Source: Elymus sibiricus
Taxonomy: Eukaryota; Streptophyta; Magnoliopsida; Poales; Poaceae
NCBI GenBank assembly: GCA_039707655.1
Contig: CM077665.1
Coordinates: forward strand, 288,242,205 to 288,306,204
Length of the DNA: 64,000 nucleotides
Reading direction: 5' to 3'
The translations under genes and the position numbers were made by a program. Positions 34,693 through 45,423 of the stretch are shown here, one piece after another; the first letter of the stretch is position 1, and the number at the start of each line of letters is the position of its first letter. The notes beneath the pieces were generated by a model that saw only the letters and a list, made by a program, of their open reading frames with translations, did not search any database and was not told the DNA's origin.

Positions 34693-35265
34693 CAAAAATG
34701 GCTCCCGGACCACCCGAAAGCATGGAAGAAGCTCTCCCAGGTGGGATCCTCGACCTCCCTGGATGCTCCGCCTACGCCTCCCTACGCTCGAGCCCGCTGC
34801 GACCTAAGGAGCTAAGTGCACGCGCCAAACAAATGCAGAACCTTCTAATCAGTCGATGGCCCCAATGCCGGGCAGGAGGCATGAGCACTAACGTGAAAAC
34901 GCAGGCACTACGGTCCGCTACATGACCCCTTCGGGATTCTTGTGGCTCCAGGAGCCGGGGAGAGCAGCGCAAGGGAAGGAGTCCGGCCACCCTAGGCGGT
35001 AGGGTTAAGGGTCTATCCTTGGGGCCGGCGCGTTCCCCTTCAGGAGGGCCCGTCCCGCGAGGACCCGACCGGGCACCGGCGCTGGTCTTAGCGCAATACC
35101 CTGCAAGGCCCCGCAGGGGAAGCGGGGACGCGCCACGCAAAACAAACGCTCGACAACTCAAAAAGAAGGAGAAGGAGTACGAAAGGTAAAAACACAAAAG
35201 TTAACACCCCCGGGGCCAGCTGTTGCTTGACATGACAGGAACTGGGAAAAGAAAAGAGGGGAGGC

Positions 35266-36129
35266 CTAGGCGCAGGAGCCGCTGTCGCCGCCCGGGCCAT
35301 CGCCCGCCGCAGCGCCGGAGTCGACGCCCTCGTCGGAGAGGGGCTCCTGGACGAACCGTTCCACCAGGGATTCCGCGTGGGGGCGCGTCTCGTCCCTGAG
35401 GGGCCTCTGGAGCTCCTCCGGTACCGGCTCCATGACGCGGAGGAGGTCGAGCTCCGGGACGAGACGGCGAATATTGGAGAAGACCCGAGTCAGCACGAGG
35501 ACCAGGAGGTCACGCGCGCTGGACGCATTGTCCTCGTCGACTCGGGAGACGCCAGTTTCCAGCACCTCCACCACCTTGTCGAAGAAGTTGAGGTAGCCCC
35601 CGTCGCCATGCGCACACGGCAGCGCGGGGGCCTCCTCGACAAACCTCCTCACCGCACCGACTGCGCGGAGGACGATGTCCCGGTACTGCTTGGCGCGTTG
35701 CTCCTCCAGCAGCTTTGCGTGGGCCGCCTCATCCTGGGCGGCCAGCACGGCGTCCACGGCCCCCTGGACCTAGGTCTGGAGCGATGCCAGCTCCGCGCGA
35801 ACCTCCGCCTCACCCCGGAGAGCGGCCTGGAGGGCGGCCTCGGCGCCCGTGAGCTGGACCCTCAGCGCGCCCGCCTCCTCCTAGAGTTCCTCGAGCCGGC
35901 GCCTCTTGGGCGCGGGCGCCCTGGGAGCAAGGAACGATCAAGACCGGCACAACAATTGCGATTATGGAAGAAGGACGCGGGAGACAAGGAACTTACTCAT
36001 CAACGATGGCCCAGCGCCGGCGGACCTGGGCCGGCCTTGAAGGCCCCCCACTGCTGCCTCCGGAGGCCGCCGGCGGAGCGGGTGGCTCCGAGCGCCCCCC
36101 GCACCTGCTGCGCTTCCGCTGGACGCCAT
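35266..36129 (-). pseudogene. Antisense, probably intron-containing gene inside D (unknown function)
   Basis: A minus-strand TATA-like CTTATAAACC lies near 36230. A plausible intron spans 35921-35996: donor GATGA|GTAAGTTCC, acceptor TTGCTCCCAG|GGCGCC. Joining them puts exon 1 (ending RRWAIVDE) in frame with exon 2 (APAPKRRRLEEL). Exon 2 encodes a coiled-coil-like stretch (QLTGAEAALQAALRGEAEV), then VLAAQDEAAHAKLLEEQRAK and a helical domain with VVEVLETGVSRVDED, ending in an acidic tail. Stops interrupt it at 35881-35883 and 35770-35772; the last 163 codons (35757-35266) are open. The start is uncertain because the ATG at 36129 is in another frame. It is opposite to the LTR transcript. Confidence 0.5.
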
Positions 36130-36604
36130 GGGAGAGCAAAGGAAAGGAGGAAGACGGGGAGGATAACTTGGAAGGAAGGAAAGCGAGAAGGCGTGACGAG
36201 ATGGCAAGGCCCCCCAGGCGGGGCCGGTTTATAAGCACAACCGCTGCACGCGTGGCATCGTGGGAAGTGGAGTCGCCGGGCACCTCGAGCGGCGCGTGCC
36301 AGACTCGACCGGCGTGCCATCCTGCCTCACGTCGCTTCCCCTGCCCCGTCGGGTCACATCCGCGTGGCCCGAGGCGGGGGAGGGCGCCAGGAGTCAGTAG
36401 CATTCAAAGGAGGGTAATGATGGCCAAGGAGGCGTGCATACCGGGCTTGAATTCGACTCAAGGCGGTTCCCGACCCTTCAGGGAGCGGAGACGTCTACGC
36501 CTCGCGGCACGCCACGCGTCGTGTCAGGGCCGCAGGCGATTGGGGCCCACGGCGCTCCGGCCCACCCACCGTGGCTTCGCCCCGAAGCTAACTCGAGCGC
36601 GCCT

Positions 36605-36620
36605 CGGGCCCGGGGGCTAC
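36605..36620 (+). promoter_or_regulatory. Polypurine tract of D
   Basis: GGGCCCGGGGGCTAC directly before the 3' LTR. GGGGGCTAC is a common ending of the tract in grass gypsy elements. Confidence 0.65.
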
Positions 36621-37426
36621 TGTCAGCGTTCTGGATACCAGGGTACCCAGACTTGCCTGCTTGCGGCCCAAGGCGTGGCCCACCTCGACGGCCAAGTACG
36701 GCCCGGCGCGGCCTCGCTGTATACAAGACCCTCGCGAGGCCCCCAGCTCACGAGGGAAACCGCGCCCCAACCCGTGGGGCAGTAGGCCTCCTCAGGCCTC
36801 CTCCCGAGCGGCGGAGATTCCTATGCAGCACGCGACCTCAAGAGGCCAAGGGTACCGTCAGCCAAGCCAGGCGGGCGCTAGCATGCCAGAAGAGACAATT
36901 TCCTCTCTGGTGCAATGGGGACAAGGACGAGCGCGGGTTCCCAAGAAGCCTCGCCAAAGGATTCCATTCCGGTGCAACATTACCGGGTCAGCAAGCGCAG
37001 CAGGACGGATGTCACCGGCGAGCCCACCACCGCGTCACCACCACCAACTTTGCAGGCGAGGACCGCCTTTCGTCAGGATAGGGCGTACTTCCTGTCCCCT
37101 TTCAAATTTGGCCATTGTGGGATCCCTTCCCGCCATTGCAATAAGGGAAGAGGACCCAGGCCGCTATAAATAGGGACCAAGTAGCCCAGTAGAGAGGAGG
37201 AGGAACCACCCCGCAAACACATCGTTGTACTAGTTCATCCACAAACCTCCTCGCGAGGCAATCCACCAAAAGCAGGAGTAGGGTTTTACGCTTCGCAGCA
37301 GCCCGAACCTGGGTAAACTCTTGTGTGCCTTCGTCTTCCTCGCCATCGAGCGGGGGTATTGGGGAATCATCGCACACGCCCCTGGGTTCGAATTCCTTAG
37401 GGTTTTGTGGAGCCCGAAATCCGACA
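36621..37426 (+). repeat. 3' LTR of D
   Basis: 806 bp. It keeps the roughly 46-bp segment (about 36801-36846) missing from the 5' LTR, but lacks about 33 bp near 37360. Confidence 0.92.
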
Positions 37427-37431
37427 ACATG

Positions 37432-39125
37432 ACTGACCAGGAATTGGACGAGGCCATGGATGCCAAGGTGAAACGCCATCTTGCACCCAAACGTCCAGTT
37501 CCAACGGAGAAAATAGATCTGGTAAAAGCGAGACGCTTACTAAAAAACCTTACGAAACCGCCGCCTACGTTGCCCTAAGACTATGACCGCTCTATTGTAA
37601 AGTCACATAAAGATCCAAAACAGCAGTCGGCAAGTACTAGCAGTAGTGCAAAGGGGAAAACAATTCCCCAGCTGGGCGAACAGAAAAACCAATTGTGCCC
37701 CCCGCTGAAGGTGTTTGCCAATATCGCTAATGATCCGGAGGTAGTGGCCGTTGCTCCTGGTTTCACTCGTGGTGATTACTTAGGTGATGAGGTACAGTTC
37801 GAAATTGTTGAGGTAGCCTATAAATACGAGCACGGGAAGCCTCTCGTCAGACCTGAGCAGCTAGATGATCTACCAACACAAATGCGAAAATTGCATAACT
37901 GGTACATTAAAGAATCAAAGGCAGGGGCCATGTAGATCATTGTGGGAGTTAATGATGAGCATTACTTCAATGGAAAAGAGGAGATTCACATTGAATTTGA
38001 TGAATTATTTCAGTTATATTATCAAGATGCCATCGACAAATCTATCGTTAGTTGGTATTGTTTGTAAGTATCATTTTTGTAATTAAGTCTCTATAGCTCA
38101 GCTCATTCATTGCATGTATAATTATCCTCTCTATGTTAGTTATGAAGGAAGAAGATCCTCGAATGCAAAACATAACGAATCTATGACATTGGGTTCATTA
38201 ACCCATATATTGTTAATGAAGTTACGGTACAAATGCATGCCAAGGACACAGAGAAGATCTTGCTCATGGCGTTACTTCAACAACAATCCAAAAGGGAAAT
38301 ACTATTTCCTTACAACATCAAGTGAGTGTTAATTATACTGTCTTGTACACATTTTGTTTCGCTTACTCGATGTTAAGTGTAATTGATGAGTTATATATGT
38401 GTGCGCAGTTTCCACTTTATTCTGCTAGTCATTCAGTTTGACGCAGGAAGAGTACTTGTCATGGACTCGTTACGTAAAGACCCTGAGATGTGGGCGGACT
38501 TGTAAAAAATGCTCCAGAGGTAATTTCAATCATTATCGCACTATATTGGCAACTTTCGTTCATTTCCTGATATCAACTAATTAATAACTCATTTATTCAT
38601 TTTCTTTGCCGGACAGGGTTTGGAAAAAGTTCACCCAGAAGGCTAAGGGTGAATGGAGAGACGAGCTACAACTTCAACCAGTCAATGTAAGTAGTACTAG
38701 CTAGGTCCGCGCATCTCTTTGATTCTAGTTTCAATTCCATTATCATGCTTGATTTATATTTTGATTGAATTCTATTATTGTAAAGTGCTTGAGGCAGGGA
38801 TCCAGGAATAATTTATGTGGATACCACGTTTGTGAGTTCATTCGCCAGACGACCTGTGAGAAGGGCATAATCGTAGAACAACTTGAAGGACGTAAACAAT
38901 ATTCACAATTTTATTTTATTACCATCAATTGTGTTGACTTTCTATTTTATTACCATCAATATTGACCCCCCTTCTTGAAATTAGATCGAACGGAATCGGG
39001 ACGAACTCCTACCAAAGAGTCGCATACGAGCAATTCAAGAGGAATTGGCGGGATTCTTACTTAACGATGTCATAGATAAAAACGGAGAATACCATCCGGA
39101 ATTGCATGCTAATTTTGGTAATTAG
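37432..39125 (+). pseudogene. CACTA A Transposase_24/Ulp1 fusion gene, 3' part with C48 protease domain
   Basis: The frame continues from 31119 (MTDQELDEAMDAKVK). The exon runs to 38063, then exons of about 38140-38321, 38409-38519, 38617-38686, 38786-38891 and 38985-39125 are bounded by GT and AG. The C-terminal exons encode an Ulp1-like cysteine protease: His in FHFILLVIQFDAGRVLVMD with the following Asp, Gln in LRQGSRNN, and Cys in LCGYHVCEFIRQ. The protein ends HANFGN at TAG 39123. Stops at 37576 (TAA), 37933 (TAG) and near 38502 (TAA), and frame slips in the 38140 exon, show decay. Ulp1-family enzymes cleave SUMO-like conjugates; such domains are known in CACTA and Mutator elements, but their role there is not settled. 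Confidence 0.85.
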
Positions 39126-39458
39126 ATACTAGGGATAGTAAGGAATAGTATATTGTATATATGCATGGACGTGTAATATTGTAGTAGCGTCGAATATATT
39201 CATCACTTATCTATGTTATATTCATCACGATGTTGTGTAACGGTTTCTTCATATTGCTATTAGTAGCTAGCGTCGAGTTGAATGGAAAACATAAAATAAA
39301 AACAAAAACCCTAAATGTAAAATAATTAAATGGTAAGCACAAAAAGAAAAGGGGGAAACACAATATGAAACCCCTAAGCCCTCCGAAACCCAAAACCCAA
39401 AACCCGTCCTTTCAAAAAAAAAAACCCAGCGCTGGCTGGTGCTGACGCGTGGCTCCCT
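39126..39458. other. 3' untranslated flank of the second CACTA A gene
   Basis: AT-rich sequence without a coding frame between the stop codon and the right subterminal repeats. No polyadenylation signal can be assigned with confidence. Confidence 0.5.
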
Positions 39459-39666
39459 TTTAGCCCCGGTTGGTGTTACCAACCAGGACTAAAGGTCCTC
39501 CTGCCTGGGCGCCCAACGGCAGCCACGTGCAGCCCCATCAGTCCCGGTTCGTAACCCAACCAGGACTAAAAGTGAGGGCCTTTATTCCCGATTGATTTGT
39601 CCTGGTTGAAGAATCGGGACCAAAGGCCCTTCAGAACCGGAACTGATGGCCCGTTTTCTACTAGTG
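39459..39666. repeat. CACTA A right subterminal and terminal repeats
   Basis: TTTAGCCCCGGTTGGTGTTACC with its complement, CAGTCCCGGTTCG with its complement and a diverged last hairpin lead to CGTTTTCTACTAGTG. It is more diverged than the left end. Confidence 0.88.
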
Positions 39667-40060
39667 AATGGGCGGCAATTTACAGGCCAAAAAGCTTTGG
39701 GTGGCATGGAGTTCTCAACGCTAAATTTATGATCATCGCGCTTCTGGCCAGGTGGGTTTGGCTGCTTGTGCATGATGATTTGTGGCCTGGCAAACCCGTG
39801 GAAAGCAAAGTACTTCCTTCACTCCTTGTTTTAAAACTTCTCCGCGTGATTCCGTGTTCTGGGGGGATCTAGGCAGTACTACTCGTGTTCTTGCTAGGGA
39901 AGAAGTTTAATGTCTGCAATGCTCATGCGACTAAGTTCTGGTTGATTGTGTGGAGGGGGCACGAACCAATTGTTGCATAGATTCGAATCCTTGCACATGT
40001 TGGTCTCAAACGCGGAGATCTCGGTGGTCGAAAGAAAGACCATCTAGACCCTTAATCATG
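39667..40060 (+). pseudogene. LINE reverse-transcriptase fragment, right part
   Basis: The frame opens WAAIYRPKSFGWHGVLNAK and continues FMIIALLARWVWLLVHDD. This is the typical LINE ORF2 block after the RT core (RPKxxGGLGxxNxxxxNxALLxKWxW). Further on, ATKFWL in another frame matches the usual WLDxW region. It joins in frame to the fragment before 7333. Confidence 0.75.
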
Positions 40061-40793
40061 TTTGGTGATGATAATGTATGATTACAAGGACTAATATCTT
40101 AAGTAACTAGGTGATTTCCATGCGCTTTGCTGCGGGATTTTAAAGATTAATATTGGATAAATTTTGTATGAATGAAATAACCTAAATCAAATACTATTAT
40201 TTTCGAAAGTAATTTTGTCAAAATAAAGAGTACGCATGTACGATAGATCACTAGAGATGGGACAATTAAATTGGGGGTATGCATGTGCTACAAAATTGTT
40301 TTAGTGGATGATGATGTGGCACATTTAGTGATGTGAAGGGTTGCATATTGAGATAATTAGAGTTAGTGGGGATCAACTATTTAGGTATTATAGATTCTCA
40401 GGTGTTAGGTCCCTTGTGTTGATGAGGATGGATGAAAGAGGGCCCCAAATTTAAAAAGGAGAAAAAACATTGGCAAGATCGCAAAAGCCCCGAGGTTTTT
40501 AGTTTATCATTTGAGTGAATTAGAAAGTCATCACTCCTATAAAGGATGTTGGATTAGCCTTCTCCTGAGGGCTTCACGGGCGAGGGTGACATGTGTGTCA
40601 ACCGTTTCACGGTGTTGTGTCGCTGGGGCCCCTCAGGGGCTCTCCGCACCGTCTGATTTGTCCGAACGGTGCCCATGTGCGACCACCTAGCTGGACCCGC
40701 CTGTCGACATCTCCCCCGAGTTGCTTCGTTCCTTACAGTCCAAGCATGCGATGTACGCCCACTTGCACCGGCTCATGCGATGCCCACGCCTAC
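40061..40793. other. Intergenic DNA without recognised features
   Basis: No gene or clear element. TTCCATGCGCTTTGCTGCGGG near 40118 resembles the ends of some short grass transposons, but no partner was found. The block at 40570-40790 is GC-rich and non-coding. Confidence 0.4.
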
Positions 40794-42472
40794 TGATACG
40801 TCTCCAATGGTTATAGAGAAAGAGCTTGTTGGGAGACAAAGCAATAGTTATCATTTTTGTGTGTCAACATGATTATTTTTACTGTAGTAATTATGTTTGT
40901 ATCTTTTCTTTTGACTTTTGTGCCAAGTAAAACCTTTGTGATAGTTTAAACATGAGTTGATTTGATCTTGTGCAAAAATATAAACTTTTATGTCTAATAT
41001 TCGAATTTTAATTTTTCTGTGGAGCTTGATAAATTGCTGAAATTTTACATAGTATTAGGCTGCAAATTGTTTATGTTGTAATAATTTTCCAGAAGTTTCA
41101 GAGTTACATAAGTATGGTCAACAATTCTGTCATTACGATATTGTCATGTTTTAGACATATTGTGTTTTTATTGCATAGTGTGCCTGTTTTGGAGTTTTAT
41201 GGATTTTATGGAGGGTATAAGCAATGGAGATGGTAAAATATAGTAGGTATTATGCAAGAACAATTACGACTCATTTTATAATAGTAGCCAAGTCATTGAT
41301 TTTTTTCGTACTAACACATCTCACGAGATTCTGTTAAGTTTTATGTGGTTGAAGTTTTCATGTTTTGGGTGATATCCCGATGGACAAAAGAATAAGTAGG
41401 AGCAAGACCGTAAGTTTGGGCATGTACAAGGCACCCTAAGGTAATATTCGAGGAATATCCAAGCATCTAAGCTTGGGGATGCCCCGGAAGTTATCCCCTC
41501 TTTCGACTTCAATCTGTGGGTAACGTCACTTAGGACTATATTTTTATTCATCACATGATGTTTTTTGCTTGGAGTGTCATGTGCTTTTCTTTTATTTGTT
41601 TGCTTGTTTCCACAATCATTGTGTCCTAATTGCATCTATTATGAGAGACACATATTCATCATCATTTATTAGAATGCTCATTATGCTTCACTTATATCTT
41701 TTGAGTTAAGGCAAAATTGCTCATATGCTTCACTTATATCCATAGAGCACGGTGATACATATATTTTGTAGAAATCATTTGCACTCTCAAGCTTCACTTA
41801 TATATTTTTGAGAGTTGAATAGGAAGCGGTAATTTTCATGAGTTATATGTGTTTGGTTCAAATACAATAGGTATACAAGAGTGGTATAATAAAAACTTCC
41901 ATGCAGATCACTGAATAAGGTTGCGGTTCATTAACGATATTGAGGTTATAATATGAAGGCTTATTAGTTAATAATCTATGTTTGATAAAAATATTGATGC
42001 TAAGGTTTGTGATATCCCACTCATTAAAGTGTCGGTCATGGTTTGGCTAGGAAGTTGGATCATAATTTATCTTTGATTGATGTCTCTTGTGTTGTTTGAA
42101 TTGGGGGCGCATGATGGTTAACTCCTCCCGACGTCCCTCCTTAGAGCAAGCAAGAATTACTTTGCTTCTTGGTATAATAAAAACTTCCTTAATAAATACT
42201 TGAGTTCTTTATGACTAATGCGAGTGTGTGGACTATAAGCACTTCCACCCTTCCATATTTTGCTAGCCTCTTCGATACGTGCATTGCCCATTCTCACGTC
42301 GAGACTTGGTGCAAACTTCACCGATGCATCAAAACCCCGTGATATGATACGCTCTTTCACACATAAGCCTCGTTATATCCTTCCTCAAAGCAGCCACCAT
42401 ACCTATCTATTATGGCATTTCCATAGCCATTCCGAGATAAATTTCCATGCAACTTCCATTGTTACTATTCAT

Positions 42473-42634
42473 TACTCCCTCTGTTCCTAAATATAAGTCT
42501 TTTTAGATATTCCAATATGGACTATATACGGAGCAAAATGAATGAATCTACACTCCAAAGTATGTTTATATACATCCGTATGTAATTTGTAGTGAAATCT
42601 CTAAAAAGACTTATATTTAGGTACGGATGAAGTA
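42473..42634. mobile_element. Stowaway-type MITE inside G1
   Basis: Termini TACTCCCTCTGTTCCTAAAT and ATTTAGGTACGGATGAAGTA are inverted and the inner arms pair. The 162-bp element is closely related to 28235-28398, with a more diverged right end. Confidence 0.9.
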
Positions 42635-42884
42635 CATAACTTGAGCATTCATTGACATTTTGCTTTGCATGATCATATATAGCTGACATGATATTTTTGG
42701 CAAAGGAACCGTTCATCATTGTTATACATGTTATGGTAGGTCATTGCACAACCTCGTACACTGACGGAGGCATTTATATATAGTCATCATGTTGTTCATT
42801 TATGGGGTTGAATGTAAAATAAAGTGTGATGCATTATTAAGGTGTGCCCCTACATGTGAGGATAAAAATAAGAGGTCAAAAGGA

Positions 42885-42990
42885 GCCCAACAAAAAGAAA
42901 AAGAAAGAAAAGGAAAAAAGTGGGAACACAAAAAGGAGAAGAAAAGATAATAAAAAGAAACTAAATGAGAGAAAAGAGAGAGGAGGCACA
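42885..42990 (+). repeat. Purine-rich tract
   Basis: About 100 bases almost entirely A and G on the plus strand, in the internal region of G1. Confidence 0.75.
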
Positions 42991-43735
42991 CTACTATATT
43001 TTTCCACACTTGTGCCTCAAAGTAGCACCATGTTCTTCATATTGAGAGTTTTCATATACTTCTGGATTATGCTAGTGGGATTTTTTACATTATATAACTT
43101 GGCTTGTATAATTCGATGACGAGCTTCCTCAAATACTGGAGGTCTTCATGAGCAAGCAAGTTCGATGCACACAGACTTAGTTGCAATACGAGAGCTTTCA
43201 TACACTTATAGCTCTAGTGCATCCGTTGCATGGCAATCCCTACTCCTCGCATTGACATCGTTTGTAAGGCTTGTCCATTGCCTAACGATTATCCTCATTG
43301 ATGCGAGACTTTATAAACTTTTTTGCCTTGCTATAGAACCCAATCATCATCTCTTTGCCATCCTAAGTGCTAAGTCCATGACTCACACTGATCTATTGAG
43401 TGGAGTATAAAAGGCTAAAGCGAGAAATAGTATGATACAATTGCTTGGTTTGGCACCAATGTGTTTATGATTTATACCTTAAAACCAACCTACATCATGC
43501 TTACATGATTAAATGTTTTGGAATGACATTCTTTAGCATACTTTATTTTGAAAGTGATTGATTATTTTCTAGCACTTCTCTGTATTATCATTTTGGTATC
43601 CATTAAGTCATCGTTTCCCAATATCCATACCAAGAGAATTACATGAGTATAAATGCTAGGTAGCATTTCACATCAAAAAATCTTTTTTTATCACTTAGCT
43701 ACTCGAGGAAGAGTAGGAATTGAGCTTGGGGATGC

Positions 43736-45200
43736 TGATAGGTCTCCAAGGTATCTATAACTTTTGATTATTTCACGCTATAATATTACCAATCTTATAT
43801 GCTTTATATGCCATTTAATATTGTTTTCATGGACTAACCTATTAACTTAGTGTCCAGTGTGAGTTTCTGTTTTTTTTGCCTATTTCTATGTTCCGTAGAA
43901 AAACCATACCAAACGAAGTCCAAACACGATGAAACTTTATAGTGATTTTTTCTAGACTAGAAGTGACCATAGAAGCTTTGGGGATGTACCAGGGGACGCT
44001 GGAGGGAGGCACAAGCTCATGTGGCACACCCCTAAGGGAGTCGTACCAGCCGAGCTTTTGTGCATCATGATGCCCCATCTGACCTAATTCCAGTGCTATA
44101 AATTTCCTAAAATCCAGAAACCATGAGAGTGAGACTCAATATAATTTTGTTGCCGCTGCAAGTCTCCGTTCCTCCGCGATTCCACATGGAGCCATTTTCC
44201 GGAGTCCTGCCAAAGGGGAATCCATCACGGAGGCCATCTTCATCAACCTTCCTGGCTCCGTGATAATGTGTGAGTAGTTCCCCATAGGACCAACAGTCCA
44301 TAATAATAGCTAAATCTCTCTCTCTCTCTCTCTCTCTCCGATCTTCAATCCAATGATTTTCTTCGGAGACCTATTCAATGTAATTCTCGTGGTGCATTTG
44401 TTGGGATTTGATGAATTGTGGGTTTATGTTTATATAATTCACTAAAAATAATTGCATCTTTTCATATCTATGATGTGTAATTTGATAGCTATGTATGCTT
44501 TCCGATCTATGAGTTTCTTTGGCCAAGTAAACAAGTAGATCTTCACAGGGAGTGGTGCATAGTAGTGTGTTCAATATTGAGGTGTCCTTCCTCTCTGATA
44601 GGAGCAGTTGCAAGGCACTATCGCACTGTTTCTACTAAACATAGAATGATGGGATCTGAACATATTGATTGTTCTTATCTTGTCTACATTATGTCATCTT
44701 GCTCAAGGCATTACTCTGTTTGTTATGAACTTAATACCTTGCGATGCATGCTAGATTGCAGTCAAGGGGTGGAGAAATAGTAGTAGGCATCAGTAAGTGT
44801 AACGACCTACTTATCACGGACGTAATGACTATATAGGAATTAAACAATAAAGAATTGCATAACTATGTGCTCGTCTATCAATTGGCCAATAGTAATTTGT
44901 CTAACCACTGTGTTATGCTTATGGGGGATATGCCTCTAGTGAACGCTATGGCACACACTTCTCCTATTAAATACCAAAAATAAAATTTCCTTCTTGTTAC
45001 TATTGATGTTTTATTATCTACCTATCGCTACCAGATTTAATCCTCGCAGTCGGCGGGAACAAGGGGATCGACCACCCTCTTGCCTTCGTTGGGTGCGAGT
45101 ATTTCCTTTGATTGTGTGCATCTATTGTTGATGTTATCCGTGTAGTGTCTCCTATTGATTCGATAACCTTCGTTCTTAAATCTAAGGGAAATACTGAAAG
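43736..45200 (+). repeat. 3' LTR of G1, truncated
   Basis: Begins TGATAGGTCTCCAAGG after GAGCTTGGGGATGC. It can be followed through GACTAACCTATTAAC and GGGATCGACCACCC to GGGAAATACTGAAAG, the start of the terminal block. H begins at 45201, so the last tens of bases are missing here. A (CT)n array of about 12 units lies at 44315-44338. Confidence 0.75.
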
Positions 45201-45423
45201 TGCTAGTTATCGACTAGAGGGGGGTGAAAAGGCGATTATTATGAAAGGCTTCGAAACAATGAATGTATTCGAAATATGCGGAAGCAGAACAGGATCAAGT
45301 AGGGATAACTATCAAGGATCTAGGCAAGGCATGCAATATAGTGAAGACATACAAGTAAGTTGAGCATTATCATCATACACACTAAGCAGAGTCGAAGACA
45401 AACTTAGACAGTATGAAGATAAA

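Larger units (their letters stand above)
31120..37426 (+). mobile_element. LTR retrotransposon D, non-autonomous
   Basis: LTRs at 31120-31920 and 36621-37426 begin TGTCGGCGTTCTGG or TGTCAGCGTTCTGG and end CTGACA or CCGACA. ACATG is duplicated at 31115-31119 and 37427-37431, inside the CACTA coding sequence. A primer-site-like TTTGGCGCCCCAGG follows the 5' LTR and a purine-rich CGGGCCCGGGGGCTAC precedes the 3' LTR. The very GC-rich body has a short gag-like start and an antisense gene, but no reverse transcriptase or integrase motif. It therefore depended on another element. I cannot name the family. Confidence 0.93.
7333..39666 (+). mobile_element. CACTA element A, containing three nested elements
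   Basis: The left end CACTAGTATAAAACAGGG and the right end CCCGTTTTCTACTAGTG are inverted CACTA termini. AAT (7330-7332 and 39667-39669) is the 3-bp target duplication. Both ends carry TTTAGTCCCGG subterminal repeats. Element B, gypsy C and LTR element D are inserted in it; without them and their duplications A is about 10.9 kb, a normal autonomous CACTA size. It encodes a small coiled-coil/membrane ORF, a TNP2 transposase and a Transposase_24/Ulp1 protein, all on the plus strand and all damaged. Precise restoration of a LINE reading frame across the insertion site independently confirms both ends. A remaining alternative is that the interior arose by fusion of two CACTA elements, because a terminal-like repeat array lies in the middle. 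Confidence 0.9.
40794..45200 (+). mobile_element. Degenerate LTR element G1 (TGATACGTCTCC family), non-coding
   Basis: It starts TGATACGTCTCCAATGG, the first 17 bases of the family's LTR, then passes directly into internal sequence (TTTTGTGCCAAGTAAAACC near 40920). So most of the 5' LTR is deleted. A polypurine-like GAGCTTGGGGATGC precedes the 3' LTR at 43736. The internal region has no gag or pol. The 3' LTR is cut at 45200 by element H. The family is recognised by comparison with the second copy, G2, which lies in the other orientation at 55216-57650. Confidence 0.7.

Noticed and set aside
8481..39666. Pairing the left end of CACTA B with the right end of A, or treating 7333-15578 as a separate complete CACTA
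   Set aside because: Target duplications (TAT for B, AAT for A) and the restored LINE frame support the nested model. No CACTA terminus is present at 15578. A past fusion of two elements inside A stays possible.
42800..43009. Lys/Glu-rich or Phe/Ser-rich frames near 42900
   Set aside because: They come from a simple purine-rich tract in non-coding G1 sequence.
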